From contig CM075781.1 of assembly GCA_037974665.1 (NCBI GenBank), forward strand, positions 33,767,235-33,831,234: 64,000 nt of DNA, read 5' to 3'. The translations under genes and the position numbers were made by a program. Shown piece after piece: positions 32,219 to 45,040 of this stretch (position 1 is its first letter; each line of letters starts with the position of its first letter). The stretch is from Ehretia macrophylla (taxonomy: Eukaryota > Streptophyta > Magnoliopsida > Boraginales > Ehretiaceae). The notes below the pieces were generated by a model, which searched no databases, was not told where the DNA came from, and worked only from the letters and a program-made list of their open reading frames with translations.

Positions 32219-35200
32219 GTAGAATTGGCTACTGCTGGGCTACGGACTGGAATGCTTCCGTAGCCCAATAGTAACCAATTGGCTACTGTTGGACTACGGA
32301 CTTTAACAAAAAATCGAGGATTATCATTTTTAATTTAAATTATGAAATTTTAATTGCACCTACAATGTAGTAACTTCACTTGAGTTGTAAATTTTTCTAA
32401 TAAAAATAAACTTGGTCCGTATTTCATTAACATGCATACTTTTATAGAGAAATCAATTACCGTTTAAATCGAACTTATTATGTTTCCACTTAACATTGCG
32501 TTAATGTTAATAAACGTTTCGTCTGGAGTCGAAAAACTTTCACATTGTGTCTAAACTTCATAAACAAGAAAAATATGAAGATATTAACACGTTTTAATAC
32601 GGTGTTCCTACTTATTAACAAGTTATAAAACATGTTATTAGTTGTCTATAGCCCAGCAGTAGCCACGGATTTCAACAAAAAATTGAAGTTTATCATTTTA
32701 AATTTTAATTATGAAATTTTGATTGCACCTACAACATAGTAGCTTCACTTGAGTTGCAAAATTTTCAAATAAAAATAAACTTGGTCCGTATTTTATTAAC
32801 GTGCGTACTTTTATAGAGAAATCAATTGTCGTTTAAATCGAACTTATAATGTTTTCACTTAAAATTGCGTTAATGTTAATAAACGTTCAGTCAGGGAGTT
32901 GAAAAAACTTTCACATTGTGTCTAAACTCCATAAACAAGAAAAATATAAAGATATTAACATATTTTAATACGTTGTTCATATCTATTAACAAGTTATAAA
33001 ACATATAATTAGTTGTTCGTAGTCCAGCAGTAGCCAATTGGCTATTGCTAGGCTACGGACTGAACCGTTTTCGTAGCCCAGCAGTAGCCAATTGGCTACT
33101 GCTAGGCTATGGACTTCAACAAAAAATTGAGGTTGATCATTTTTAATTTTAATTATGGAATTTTGATTGCACCTACAATGTAGTAACTTCACTTGAGTTG
33201 CAAAATTTTCAAACAAAAATAAACTTGGTCCGTATTTCATTAACGTGCGTACTTTTATAAAGAAATCAATTACCGTTTAAATCGAACTTATCATGTTTTC
33301 ACTTAACATTGCGTTAATGTTAATAAACGTTCAGTCTGAGAGTTGAAAAAACTTTAACATTCTGTCTAAACTTCATAAACAAGAAAAATATGAAGATATT
33401 AACATATTTTAATACGTTGTTCCTACCTATTAACAAGTTATAATACATATTATTAGTTGTCCGTAGTCCAGCAGTAGCCAATTGGCTACTGCTTGGCTAC
33501 GGACTTTAACAAAAAATTGAGATTTATCATTTTTAATTTTAATTATGAAATTTTGATTGCACCTACAACGTAATAACTTCATTTGAGTTGCAAAATTTTC
33601 AAATAAAAATAAACTTAGTTCGTATTTCATTAACGTGCGCACTTTTATAGAGAAATCAATTGCTGTTTAAATCGAACTTATCATGTTTTCACTTAACACT
33701 GCATTAATGTTAACAAATGTTCAGTCTACGAGTCAAAAAACTTTCACATTGTGTCTAAACTTCATAAACAAGAAAAGTATGAAGATATTAACAAATTTTA
33801 ATACGTTGTTCCTACCTATTAATAAATTATAAAACATATTATTAGTTGTCCGTAGCCCAGCAGTAGCCAATTGGATACTATTGGGCTACGGACTGGAACG
33901 TTTCCATAGCCCAGCAGTAGTCAATTGACTACTGCTAGGCTACGGAGTTTAACAAAAAATTGAGGTTTATCATTTTTAATTTTAATTATGGAATTTTAAT
34001 TGCACCTACAACGTAGTAAGTTCACTTGAGTTGCAAAATTTTCAAATAAAAATAAACTTGGTCTGTATTTCATTAATGTGCGTACTTTTATAGAGAAATC
34101 AATTGCCGTTTAAATTGAACTTATCATATTTTCACTTAATATTGCATTAATGTTAATAAACGTTCAGTCTGGGAGTTGAAAAAACTTTCATATTGTGTTT
34201 AAACTTCATAAAGAAGAAAAATATGAAGATTTTAACATATGTTAATACGTTGTTCCTACCTATTAACAAGTTATAATACATATTATTAGTTGTCCATAGT
34301 CTAGTAGTAGCCTAGGCTACGGACTGAAACGTTTCCGTAGCCCAGCAGTAGCCAGGCTACGGACGTCAACAAAAAATTGAGGTTTATCAATTTTAATTTT
34401 AATTATGGAATTTTGATTACACCTACAACGTAGTAACTTCACTTGAGTTGCAAAATTTTCAAATAAAAATAAACTTGTTCCGTATTTCATTAACTTGCGT
34501 ACTTTTATAGAGAAATCAATTGCCGTTTAAATCGAACTTATCATGTTTTTACTTAACATTGCGTTAATATTAATAAATGTTCAGTATGGGAGTTGAAAAC
34601 TTTTACATTGTGTCTAAACTTCATAAACAAGAATAATATGAAGATATTAATATGTTTTAATACGTTATTTCTACCTATTAACAAGTTATACTACATATTA
34701 TTAGTTTTCCGTCGTCCACCAGTAGCCAATTGGCTACTGCTAGGCTACGGACTGAAACATTTCCGTAGCCCAGCAGTAGCCAATTGACTATTGCTGGGCT
34801 ACGGACTAGAAAGCTTCCGTAGCCAAGCAGTAGCCAATTGGCTACTGCTAGGTTACGGACTTTAACAAAAAATTAAAGTTTTTCATTTTTAATTTTAATT
34901 ATGAAATTTTGATTGCATCTACAACGTAATAACTTCACTTGAGTTGCAAAATTTTCAAATAAAAATAAACTTGGTCCGTATTTCATTAATGTGCGTACTT
35001 TTATGGAGAAATCAATTGCCGTTTAAATCGAACTTATCATGTTTTCACTTAACATTGTGTTAATGTTAATAAACGTTCAATCTAGAAGTCAAAAAACTTT
35101 CACATTATGTCTAAACTTCATAAACAAGAAAAATATGAAGATATTAACATGTTTTAATACGTTGTTCCTACTGATTAACAAGTTATAATACATATTATTA

Positions 35201-35480
35201 GTTGTCCGTAGCCTAGCAGTAGCCAATTGGTTACGATTGGCTACTGCTAGACTACGGACTGGAACATTTTCGTAGCCCAGCAGTAGTCAATTGGCTACTG
35301 CTAAGCTACGGATTTTAACAAAAAATTGAGATTTATCGTTTTTAATTTGAATTATATAATTTTTATTACACTTACAACGTAGTAACTTCACTTGAGTTGC
35401 AAATTTTTTAAATAAAAATAAACTTAGCCCGTATTTCATTAACTTGCGTACTTTTATAGAGAAATCAAATGGCTAATACA
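32219..35480. repeat. Tandem array of about eight units inside the CACTA element
   Basis: A core of about 300 bp (TTGATTGCACCTACAACGTA, CACTTGAGTTGCAAAATTTT, then TTTCACATTGTGTCTAAACT) recurs with starts near 32320, 32693, 33137, 33527, 33974, 34392, 34884 and 35337, spaced 373-492 bp. Between cores are variable numbers of palindromic words built on TAGCCCAGCAGTAGCC and its complement around CCAATTGG. The last unit is truncated. ORFs here on either strand recur with the repeat and are not genes. Confidence 0.88.
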
Positions 35481-35637
35481 AACTTATGTTAAATTAAACT
35501 AAACTTATCATATATATAATAAAGTACATATAAACTTTAAAAAAATAACTAAATTAAATAAGCCTACGAATTTTGCAAAAACTTAAATTTGGGATGTTTT
35601 AGAAAGGATAAATTGTTTTAATTTTTTTTTTTTAAAA

Positions 35638-36105
35638 AAAAACTTGGCCGGCCGGAGGGCCCGTCGGTCAGCCGGTGTGGCCGAAGTGCCTATCGGCGAT
35701 GACAAAGGCTTCACATTTTCCTCGGTCCACCGCCGGATGGGCTGGCCAGCCCTACGACGAAACAAATTTTTTTATTTTTCTTTTTTTTATGGCTACGTAA
35801 ACCCGTAGCCATTCCGTCGCCCGCATTTTTTTTCTAGATACAACTACGAAATGTTTTTCAAGTTTTTTCATTTCTCTATACTTTTTTTCCCTCTCTTCTC
35901 TCTCTCTACGAAATTTTCTTTCTCTTCTCTTTAAGGCACTACCATCAACCATCACTACTATTATGGCCACCATCACCACTACCAAAGGCACAATCACCAC
36001 TACCAACCACCACCAAGGGCACCACTAATACTACCAACACCACCAAGGGTACGACCACCACCACCACCACCACCACCACCACTATGGGCACCATCACCAT
36101 GACCA
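35638..36105. other. GC-rich patch and (ACC)n tract in the CACTA interior
   Basis: Bases 35643-35758 are strikingly GC-rich (GGCCGGCCGGAGGGCCCGTC) against an AT-rich background, and 35935-36100 is an (ACC)n-biased tract. A similar ACC-rich tract followed by a CTTTAGGTAAATAGTTTA-like end recurs at 37470-37625. The GC patch may be a piece of captured host exon, but no family is recognised. Bases 36106-37469 are otherwise AT-rich with nothing recognisable. Confidence 0.4.
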
Positions 36106-37879
36106 CTATCTCCTTTTCTATTTTCTATAGGTAAATTGTTTAAGGTTTATATTTCCCATTTTTTTTGTCAACTATACACATACGTATATATATGTGTGTG
36201 TGTATATATATGTATGTGTGTGTGAATTTTAGATTTTTATTTGTTCAATCTATAGTTTTTGTACTTAATTTTTTGTTTATTTCTAATTTTATTTAGTGAT
36301 ATTTGACATAAATATTTGGTATTATATTTGGCATAAATATTTTGTGAATTAAAAATGTCATATTTGGTTGTGCAATATGAAATGTTATTTGGTAGTACAA
36401 TATACTGCTTAAATATTTTGGGCCTTTAGTGTTAAATTGGGCTATGAATTCACATGCTAGGTTGGTTATAATGAAGTAAATATGAAGTACATGTGTAGAA
36501 TGTTGTTAAAAGTTAGAGACTTTATGTGGGTGTTGTTGTTTGATGTAGTTGTATAGTATGTTGAATATATGTTTGATAAAATGCTTGAATGAGTGTTTTT
36601 AGCCTACATACATTGCATACAACATATATACATGATACATGCTTGCAAAATAAGGCCTAAAGTTGGAATCTTGTAAATTTCCTTGGATTTCAAATGGAAA
36701 TGTGACTTGTTTATGTTATTAGCTAGTTAGATTGCTAAAAATGATTACCAAGTGAACTTATGGTGCTCTCGTACAAGTTAATTGCTAACGGAAATTAGAT
36801 AAAATATGTGTGAATGCTATAAGTGGTAGCCTACTTTGCTATCACTAGATTTGTGAAACGATTGAATTATTGGTTGTGAATACTTTATGAGTTATATTGA
36901 ATTAAACGATTGGATTATGATGTTTTGCAAGTTTTATAGTTCGTTTTTCAACAAAGTTCCATTATGCACATGTTAGATCATAGCTTTTGACTTATGGAAA
37001 TCAAAGAGTTTAGTTGAAAGTTTATGAATCACTTTGGAAATGTAACTAAAACATACTTAGCTTATTTTTGAACTTAGAAAGTCTTTGCTTTATGGATTGT
37101 AATTCATCTTGAGAACTTATGAGTAAAGACAGGTCTAGCTAATATTGTGAGACTTAGAAGCTTTCTACAACATGAAATTCAAATTACTTGGATTTGTAAA
37201 TATTGCTAGGCTTATATAGACCTATTATGAAGAAATGTTGTGTTTAGCATGTTATGCATAAGCAAAGCTTCAAGAAGGTGTTCTTGTATATTTGTTGTTG
37301 GCATTGAGTATAACTGTACAAGTGTTGACACCAAGGCATCACCAACACCATCAAAGGTAGGACAATATACTAGTTTATATTTGTATGTGTATATATATAT
37401 ATAGTCTATATTTTATTTGTAATTTATTGGTTTATTTATTTATTTATTTAATTTTTATTCGTCATTACTACTAAGGGTACCACGAAAGACATCACCAAGA
37501 GTACCACCCCTATCACTACTATCAAAGGCATCATCAACACCACCAATGGCACTATCACCACTACCAAGAGCACCACTATCATATTCCTATCTCTATCTTT
37601 AGGTAAATAGTTTAGAGTTGAATATGTACCACGCTTATAGTTCAATATGTATATATGTTAATGCCGATAATATGTATATGTTAATACTGATGTAGCGAAT
37701 ATGAAATGTTATTTGATTAGTGGTGCTATTCTTTTGTTATATGTGAAAATAATGAAGTCATGTGCTAATTTAGAGTTGAAATAATAGAGTTGAGCTAATT
37801 TAGAATTGAAATAATAGAGTCATGCTAATTTAGAATTGAAATAATGGAATCACATGCTTAAATGGAATTCTTTTGTTAA

Positions 37880-38075
37880 GTGATTTAGGGTTGACTTTGT
37901 TGAGATTTAAAGAAAAAGTAGAGAATGATCCATTCGAGTATTTATCGAATTGGAAGGTTGATGCTGGAGAAGATAATCCTTCTTCATATGGAGTTAAGTG
38001 TTGTGGTATTGCAAGTACTATGTCCTTGTGTTTTCAAGCTTTTCTAAATGCATACTCGGTGGAGGGAACGTGACT
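37880..38075 (+). pseudogene. Captured LRR receptor-like kinase N-terminal fragment
   Basis: The frame reads GLTLLRFKEKVENDPFEYLS then NWKVDAGEDNPSSYGVKC, the LRRNT_2 cap of plant LRR receptor kinases, closest from memory to the MRH1/MDIS2-like group (pattern ALLxFKxxVxxDPFGxLSNW...DPCSWxGVxC). The Trp and first Cys of the usual CSW are replaced by SSY. A decayed continuation to VEGT at 38072 matches the expected LEGTL. It stops after one cap, with a frameshift and no kinase, so it is a transduplicated exon fragment within the CACTA element, not a gene. Confidence 0.7.
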
Positions 38076-38315
38076 GAACTTTTTTCTTATATGTTTGACG
38101 ATAAAATTATCCCTATTAAGGATTGTGGATATTTGGCTTACAATGGTTCAAAATGTGGTAGAATTTCTCTTTTCTATATGAATGCATCAATTTTCTCCAA
38201 CTTGTATCCCATTTTATGCAAATGGCATTGGTGTTACGAAAAATTATATATTAGAAGGGTAGATAATAAGGTAATTTCATACAAACGATACTTCTATACG
38301 CAAAACATTACTTAG
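38076..38315 (+). pseudogene. Unrecognised open stretch in the CACTA interior
   Basis: An open frame starting at 37998 in another frame from the LRR fragment continues to 38315 (with DDKIIPIKDCGYLAYNGSKC and SNLYPILCKWHWCYEKLYI). It has five Cys in the last 60 residues but no motif I recognise. It could be a third captured fragment or remnant element sequence. Confidence 0.25.
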
Positions 38316-38559
38316 GAGATTCAATTACATTTTTTGCTAGAAGCCTTGGACTTATTCCAAGTTTCTTATTAACTATTTTCTCTTCTAACTCATGAGCTTT
38401 TGGTATTTTTTTAATACTATTTCACTGGTTAGATTGTGTAGGGATAAGAAATTTGGCAATATATATATGTAGATGACGAATTTAATAAATTAAACTACTT
38501 TAAATATCTTTAAGCAATATTTGTGTATTATTTATGCATATTTGTTTGTGGTGTAATAG

Positions 38560-38646
38560 GAGATGACTTTGGAAGAGCATGAGAAAGTACAGAAAGAGAA
38601 AAGAAAAGCTTTGCAGGCATTAAAATCATGTGAGCGAGATGATTAG
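38560..38646 (+). pseudogene. Captured fragment of an RGG/HABP4-type RNA-binding protein
   Basis: After an acceptor-like ...GTGTAATAG, the frame encodes EMTLEEHEKVQKEKRKALQA then LKSCERDD and a stop. This is the conserved HABP4/PAI-RBP1 segment of plant RGGA-type proteins, where EMTLxEYEKVLEEKRKALxA is typical. The exon seems to start at its natural splice border, which suggests capture of genomic DNA with the intron end rather than an mRNA copy. Only 28 codons remain, so no function is expected. Confidence 0.7.
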
Positions 38647-38859
38647 AAGACAATAGTAGATCATTTTAGTTTTTTTTGTAAATTAATATTATTTTTGTAT
38701 TAGTTTTTTTTGTAAATATTATAAATCTATTATAAATTTTAAAATTTTTGTAAATAATAATTTGTATTTTTTAATTTTTTTTGTTAATATAATTTTTTTT
38801 TATATTTATAATTGTTTTTATTTTTTTATATTAAATAATTAATTAGCGACGGAATAGCT

Positions 38860-39379
38860 ACGGCAATGTGCCGACAAAAGGCTACGGATATTTGGCGACA
38901 ATTGGCTACGGATTGGCTACCATAACAATCCGTAGCCGTGGACGACGGTCGTTTTACAACCGAAATGGCTACTGCTTTGCTACAGACGTTAATAATTAAT
39001 AACAAAAATAAAAATTTTAGCTGGCAACGGATTGGCTACGGAAAAGGGGCTACCGATATTCTACGGATACCAATCCGTAGTCATGGGTTACGGATGATTT
39101 ACGACCAAAACGGCTACGGATTTACTACGGACGTTAATAATTAATTTTTTTTTTTAAAGTTGGCTACGGATGGGCTACGGCTATTTTGCTACGAAAGTTA
39201 TAAAAAATAAATACAAATTAATTTCCGGAATTGGCTGTGGATATGCTAGAGAATATTAAATTGGTGACAAGGCTTTTTACTACGGACGGTATTCCGTAGC
39301 CTAGCGGTCGTCCGTCCCAATTTGGCTACTGCTAGGCTACGGATTTTGGTCGTCGCCTCAGCCTTTTTTTCTTGTAGTG
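38860..39379. repeat. Right subterminal repeats of the CACTA element
   Basis: At least ten GGCTACGGAT/GCTACGGA words in both orientations within 520 bp, ending at the terminal repeat. These mirror the words at 31840-32300 on the left and are presumed transposase-binding sites. Confidence 0.85.
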
Positions 39380-39382
39380 AAA

Positions 39383-42300
39383 GAAGGTTTGCTTGCAAGT
39401 TATACCCTTAATTTGGGTACAACTTTTTAGCCATTGGCAAGCTTAATATCTGATATTAAATTTAATTGTTCTTTCATTGCTTTCATCCGACTTTCCCTTA
39501 CAAAAAGATGAGAGAACTTCAGCCACTATCTAAGATTCATAATCATCCTAACTAGTAATTATATGAAAAACTTATTTTCATAATCACCGGTAGTGAAATG
39601 AACTCACATTGATCATGAAATAGATTCGAGTTGACCATACCGATATTACTATTACAAGTAAACATGATCCACAAACCGATTAATGAAACGAATTCACTTT
39701 GAACGCAAAACGGATTCAAGTTGACAAAAACCAAACCGGTGTTTATCTCCCACTTGGATCAGTGAACGAAACCAAGTTTTTATTTCAACTGAAAAATCGT
39801 GAAAGATAGGACCATTAGGAGCATTCAATTCAGATAAGTGAATCTCCTACTAGAAAATTGTATATCTAAGAATGTTGAATTCAGACACACTCCCACTCTT
39901 TGTTCATCAATGAATATTCCCTTTGGAGCGTTCAAAGTACTAAATGAAAATACACATATTTCCTTGCAGTTAAAATTTCTCAAGCGCATGAAAAATATTA
40001 TGAACGAAAGTAGTCAACTCACAGGGTCATAAGTCATCGTGGACTAGTTCACTACTTGTCCATGACTCATCGGGAGTTGAAGTGACTGATTTCTAGGGCT
40101 CTCGGTTAAGTAGACAAATATATGACAATAACAAATTCTCAACACAAAATTGAGAAATTTATATGATTCATCATATACTTAACCACATCCGATAATGTTT
40201 TATTCCTTCCTTTTACAACATCTTATAATTGCGAAGTTTCAGGAATAATAAGCTCACATGTTATACCTCTTTCATTATAAGCCTTTTGAACAAATCAAAT
40301 AGATATACTCGACCACAGTCAATTATCAAAGATTTCATTTTCTGTTTGATCGATTCTCAACAAGTTTAAAATTACATCCAAAGTAATTGAAAGCTTTGGA
40401 CTTGTGAGAAAATAAAAAGACAAGCCCACAACTAATGAAATTGTATGTAATGAAACATCAGGCCTTTTGCCATGCCCTAACATTCTTTGGATTATAGATT
40501 TCGGGATGAATACAAGGCAATGGAAAACTAGCTCGCAAGCCTTTGCCAAACATTATATTGTGGAGTTATTGGCTAGGCAACTTTCACACAGAGGCATATA
40601 GAATTATGCTAACCATAGTCTCAAAAGACATCTGAATGCTAGTCTTTTCATTCCTTCTTGCCCTATATGCCTAGCTTTTATGCTATAGATCTTAACGATG
40701 TAGCGTTGATAACACATATTTATATAGCAATGGTTTTGATGTTCAACTCGTAGAACAAGAAAAACCAATCACAATATAGCCAGATCTATAATGAGTTGTT
40801 CCTAACAATCTGACTGAGTTTTAAATATACGAAGTTGAGAACCTAATCGTAAAAGGATTTTATCTATAGGTCAAGTATTTCTACAACCAGAGCGTATAGG
40901 ATGCATGGAAAAATTAGAATTTGACCATCACATAGTGGTAGCTAACAAGTGCCGATGCCATTGTTTTCAAACTCTCGAATTATTTCCTACAAACATCCAC
41001 CGTGATTCGGCTAAAATCTAATGGTATTACATAAATGCTCCTTTATTTCTAGTTATGAGGTTAGACGTTTGGTCTTTTGCTCAAAGAAATTCCCGAGCTT
41101 AGTGACCTATCCTGTGACAATTGTAGCACATAGCCATTACAATGTTGGATCGCACTTGTCACATATATGTCTAACCTTCTTGGTCTTCTCAGCCAGCTTA
41201 TCATTCCTTTTGTCGTCAGAGTCATTGCTCTTTTATGCTTGGATCCACATGATCCTTACTTATTGGACTTAGCTATATAAACTTGGCCAGTGGTCTAGTA
41301 AGGTAAGAGGTGTTATATATGGACTCCAAGGTACGCTCAATGTTTGGAATGTCTTACCATTCCTATTGTGTGTCATGTTGACAATTATGTGCACTCAGCT
41401 AGATGGAAAGAATACGATGACAACTTGCACTAGTTGTTCATCAGTGAGAATATGGCCAACTGCCTTCAGTTCTCTAATTATGTTTGACATCTTGAGAATG
41501 CTACATCTCAGTAGCATTGGGACGATTCTAGCATCTGTCGAACTTGATTATAAGCTGACTTAGCTTAGAAATAGAAATTCTACTAAACTTCTCTTTCAAG
41601 CTTTCAAAATCCCCACATCAGTAAGTCTTACTTTGTAATAATTAATGAGACAATATGCATAATGCTCAGCAATGTGATGCAAGCATTATCATTTTTCCAA
41701 CCCGATAGGCTTCTACCTCTTATGCGGAGTGGTGTTTCCACCCTAATGGTTCACTACAACATAACTCAGTGTTTCAAGCACTTATTTGCTGCTCAATGAT
41801 ATTTTGAACTTGATGATGCCACATTGGCAATCATCACCGTCTATGTTTCTCTCAGCAATGATATTTTGCGGTTATCATAAATAACCATAATATAGACATC
41901 TCTGATGTTCGGTACTAGCACATTTAGATGTTAGTTCTACTTGAACAAGTATTTAAATGTAATAAAGTGACATAAGATATAGTACCAACAGATTGTAGTA
42001 CAACCTGCCAAATTCTATATTCAAAGGTCATAATTGTCACAATTGAATCATATTCAAGTAGAAACATTAGTTCTATATATGAATTACATAAATTCACATG
42101 TGTAGGAACTAATAATTCTAGATTAAAATCACACAAATCCCAATCTTAGAACTCCCACTCAGATAAAGGATTAATAAACGAATTATTAATTTAATTACAT
42201 ATGCAACATATGCTTATGATAAAGACATGATAATAACGTCAAATATTAACATTATCCTAACATGAATTAGCATTTAACAAATAAATTACTAATAAAGTTA

Positions 42301-44296
42301 GACAAAAATAATTACAACTCAATGTTCTCCTTTGCTTGTAATTCGGTCCGGTCTACTAGAGTTGACACATTCAATTCTTTAACACATGTGGACCTTGACG
42401 ATTGGTCATGTAGAAGCTGTCTCAAACTTATCGACACCCAAAAGACAAATTTTTAGTTCTACCTGTTATGAGAAATAAGAATGCGTCTAACAATATCACA
42501 TGCTCATTAAAATATCCCATAAAATATTTAATATTACACGTAATATAAAAGTACAAAGTATTATGGGATAATAAGTTTGGGCCCACTACAGTACGAGTTC
42601 TTATGTCCAATAGTGGTAAAAATCTTTCTCGCAATTTGTTTAACTCACACAATCCTCGAATGACTATTAAGGTCCTCAGGAAAATAAATAAACTTTAATA
42701 CATAACTTTTTAATAAATTAATTTCAAAAATTAATAATGCACGTAGCATGTATTAATGTTGTAGACAACATGTATAATGAAATTACATAAATTTCATACT
42801 TTGAAATGAAATTACAAAAATTTCACGTCATTAATTGCAAAGATTTCAATTTAATTACATAAATTTAGGCATTTAAATAAAATTACAAAAATTTCATGCC
42901 CCTAATTATAAATATTACAATTAAATTACATAAATTTTGGGCAATTGAATAAAATTACTCATAATTTCATGCCATAATTGAAATTTATTTAAGGTATGTC
43001 CTAGTTTTGCAAGAAATTAAGGCCAAAACACAATTATCACAAAGATAATAGCCCAAATTGAGAACATGAGGTCACAATTGACATTATCAGAAAGATAATA
43101 GTCCAAAATAGAAACATGGGGTCTAAAATGATATTATCACAAAGATAATAGGTCAAAAATTGAACATGTGGTCATTTATAAAATCATCACAAAAATGTGG
43201 GCCAAAAACCAAAATAATACAACATATGTATTTATTTTTTTATTAAAAAAATGCCAAGCCGAGCTGAGCCGAGCTGACACACAAAGCCAAGCTGAGCCAC
43301 CAAGCCGAGCCGCGGGCTGAATCGTGGAGCTGAGCCTCAAGCCGAGACCACAAAGGGCAACCACGTGGTAGGTCCTCAAAAAGGGCCACGTGGCTACTAT
43401 TGTGGCTTTAATGAATTAATTAAAAAACAAATTTTAATTAATTAAAAACTTAATTTTTTTTATAAAAAATTATATGGCCACATGGCATAGCCTAACTGAG
43501 CCACGTGGCCATATGTTCCTCAGACGTGATTCAATCACGATATTGGAATTAAAACAATTCAAATTGTTTTTTTTTTTTTTAAAAAAAAAACATATGGCCA
43601 CGTAGCGCAATGAGCCACGTGGCCCACAAAGTCATGGCCCCTACATGTTTGAATCACGTCACAGAGACGTGATTCAATCACATCTGACAATGGACAATGT
43701 CCATTGTCAAATTTTAAATTTAATAATACTTTTATTATTAATTATATATTTTTTTTTATTAAAAAAATGGCCTCGCCACGTGGCAACCTACGATTGGTCC
43801 ACGTGTCTTGCCATGTCCACACATGTTCTGCAATTTTACATGCTTTTCAACGTACACACACTACACCAAGAATACACAGTTGCCATAAAATTCCAAATTT
43901 ATATAAAATCTTTAAAAAATCATATCTTATGCGTTTCTAAGCCAAAATTAACGAATAATATATCAATGAAAAACTCTCGAGGAGCCCGTTCTAACAGTAC
44001 CAAATACATAATTTTTAGAGCATGTTACTAGCACGAAAAGGGCCATGTCAGATTACGAAAAATCTGAGAAAATTATACGAAACAATTGATTTATGCTTTA
44101 AACATTTAAAATCACACAGATTATGCCTTCGTGGTAAAATACATGTATTCCATTGATTTTTGCATGCAAAAATTCATTATATATCACATATATCACATAA
44201 GAATTATCATGCTCAAAAAACACCACAAAAATTTACATAAATATTTTAGTTCGCAATTTTTTCTACGGAGAACAAACGATATGGCTCTGATACCAA
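39383..44296 (-). pseudogene. Rest of the 15.7 kb copia element: decayed pol, gag and leader
   Basis: By order this segment should hold the RT start, integrase, protease and gag on the - strand, but stops and shifts leave only fragments; antisense words near 41040-41220 could be a Gag zinc-knuckle region. From 42720 to 42990 AATTACATAAATTT-type words repeat. From 43020 to 43180 a unit of about 56 bp (TTATCACAAAGATAATAG) repeats three times. GAGCCGAGCTGA-rich (43255-43340) and CCACGTGGC-rich (43360-43810) patches follow. I assign it by position between the CACTA insert and the primer site, not by clear protein homology. Confidence 0.5.
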
Positions 44297-44707
44297 TGAA
44301 GAATTTAAAACAGAATACGGATCTTCATAAACCGAATAGAATACTAACCTCGTAGTATGCGGAAGAGTTTGTAGGAATTAGCCATGTTGGTTCCACTGTT
44401 AAACAACCTCGAATCAAAGTCCAAAATACATGTTCAATCTTGGACTATATAGCCACATCTTAAGAGCCTGATGTTTACATGCAGTAAACATGGTGAATTT
44501 GAGAGAGATTGAGAGAGATAAAGAACCATTAAAGAAGGCTCATTGTCTTCTGTGTTTCAAGAACTGATACGTTCAGATCTTTTCTATTTCTAATTACCCT
44601 TATCAAAAATAGGATGAGAAGTTATTTCTATAACTTCCTATGACCCATACAAACATGGGTCGAGCCGGGTCAACTCATATTGGGCGACCTAGCCCCAAAA
44701 TCCAATA
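44297..44707 (-). repeat. 5' LTR of the 15.7 kb copia element
   Basis: 411 bp; pair of 29012-29411. Its end reads TCCAATA where the partner has TCCAACA. The primer-site complement GGCTCTGATACCA lies at 44283-44295. Confidence 0.9.
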
Positions 44708-44913
44708 GGTTAGGGTATGCATAGGCACACCATATCTGTCCCTCCAAGTGAGGGGTGTTTTTTTTATAATTTTACCTATTAAAAAAACTCTCTCTACTCT
44801 TGTGTTATGTTTTTTGCTTTTATGATACAATTCACACAACACCAATCCCTGAAAAGTTGACCAAATCCCGAAGAATTACCCAAAAGTTGATCCCTTATTT
44901 ATTTTCCCTTACC

Positions 44914-44983
44914 TAGAACTACCATATGGGCCGGCCAGCACAATCCGACTGAGTCATAGGTTAAAAAAACTGAGTCCGACTCG

Positions 44984-45040
<57 letters not shown>

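Larger units (their letters stand above)
31805..39379. mobile_element. CACTA (En/Spm) transposon with captured host gene fragments
   Basis: The termini are CACTACAAGAAAAC at 31805 and TTTTTCTTGTAGTG ending at 39379, classic CACTA inverted repeats, with AAA on both sides as the 3-bp target duplication. Both subterminal regions are full of GGCTACGGA/TCCGTAGCC words in both orientations, as expected for transposase-binding repeats. The left third is a tandem array (32219-35480). The interior (35580-38700) has a GC-rich patch, an (ACC)n tract, and fragments resembling an LRR receptor kinase and an RGG-type RNA-binding protein. No transposase frame is seen in 7575 bp, so it is non-autonomous. It sits in the RT region of the copia element. 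Confidence 0.93.
29012..44707 (-). mobile_element. Large Ty1/copia element (15.7 kb with its insert) in the split CRK
   Basis: LTRs at 29012-29411 and 44297-44707 share most of their length (ATACTAACCTCGTAGTATGC and more). The - strand polypurine tract GAGTGGGAGA adjoins the left LTR, and the right LTR is preceded by TGGCTCTGATACCAA, the complement of an initiator-Met primer site; hence - orientation. Flanks AGTTA and GGTTA are a 4-of-5 target duplication. Decayed RT (MDDILLIRNDK near 31540-31575) is cut by a CACTA transposon at 31805-39379; removing it leaves about 8.1 kb. The long leader next to the right LTR (about 42150-44290) holds short tandem repeats and CCACGTGGC words. No long frame survives, so it is dead. 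Confidence 0.92.

Noticed and set aside
32986..33642. Repeated ORFs that look like a small gene family
   Set aside because: They recur with the CACTA tandem unit and include its palindromic connectors; no protein family fits.
32219..35480. CRISPR-like repeat-spacer pattern
   Set aside because: Units are 370-490 bp and all parts recur; this is a plant transposon array, not short repeats with unique spacers.
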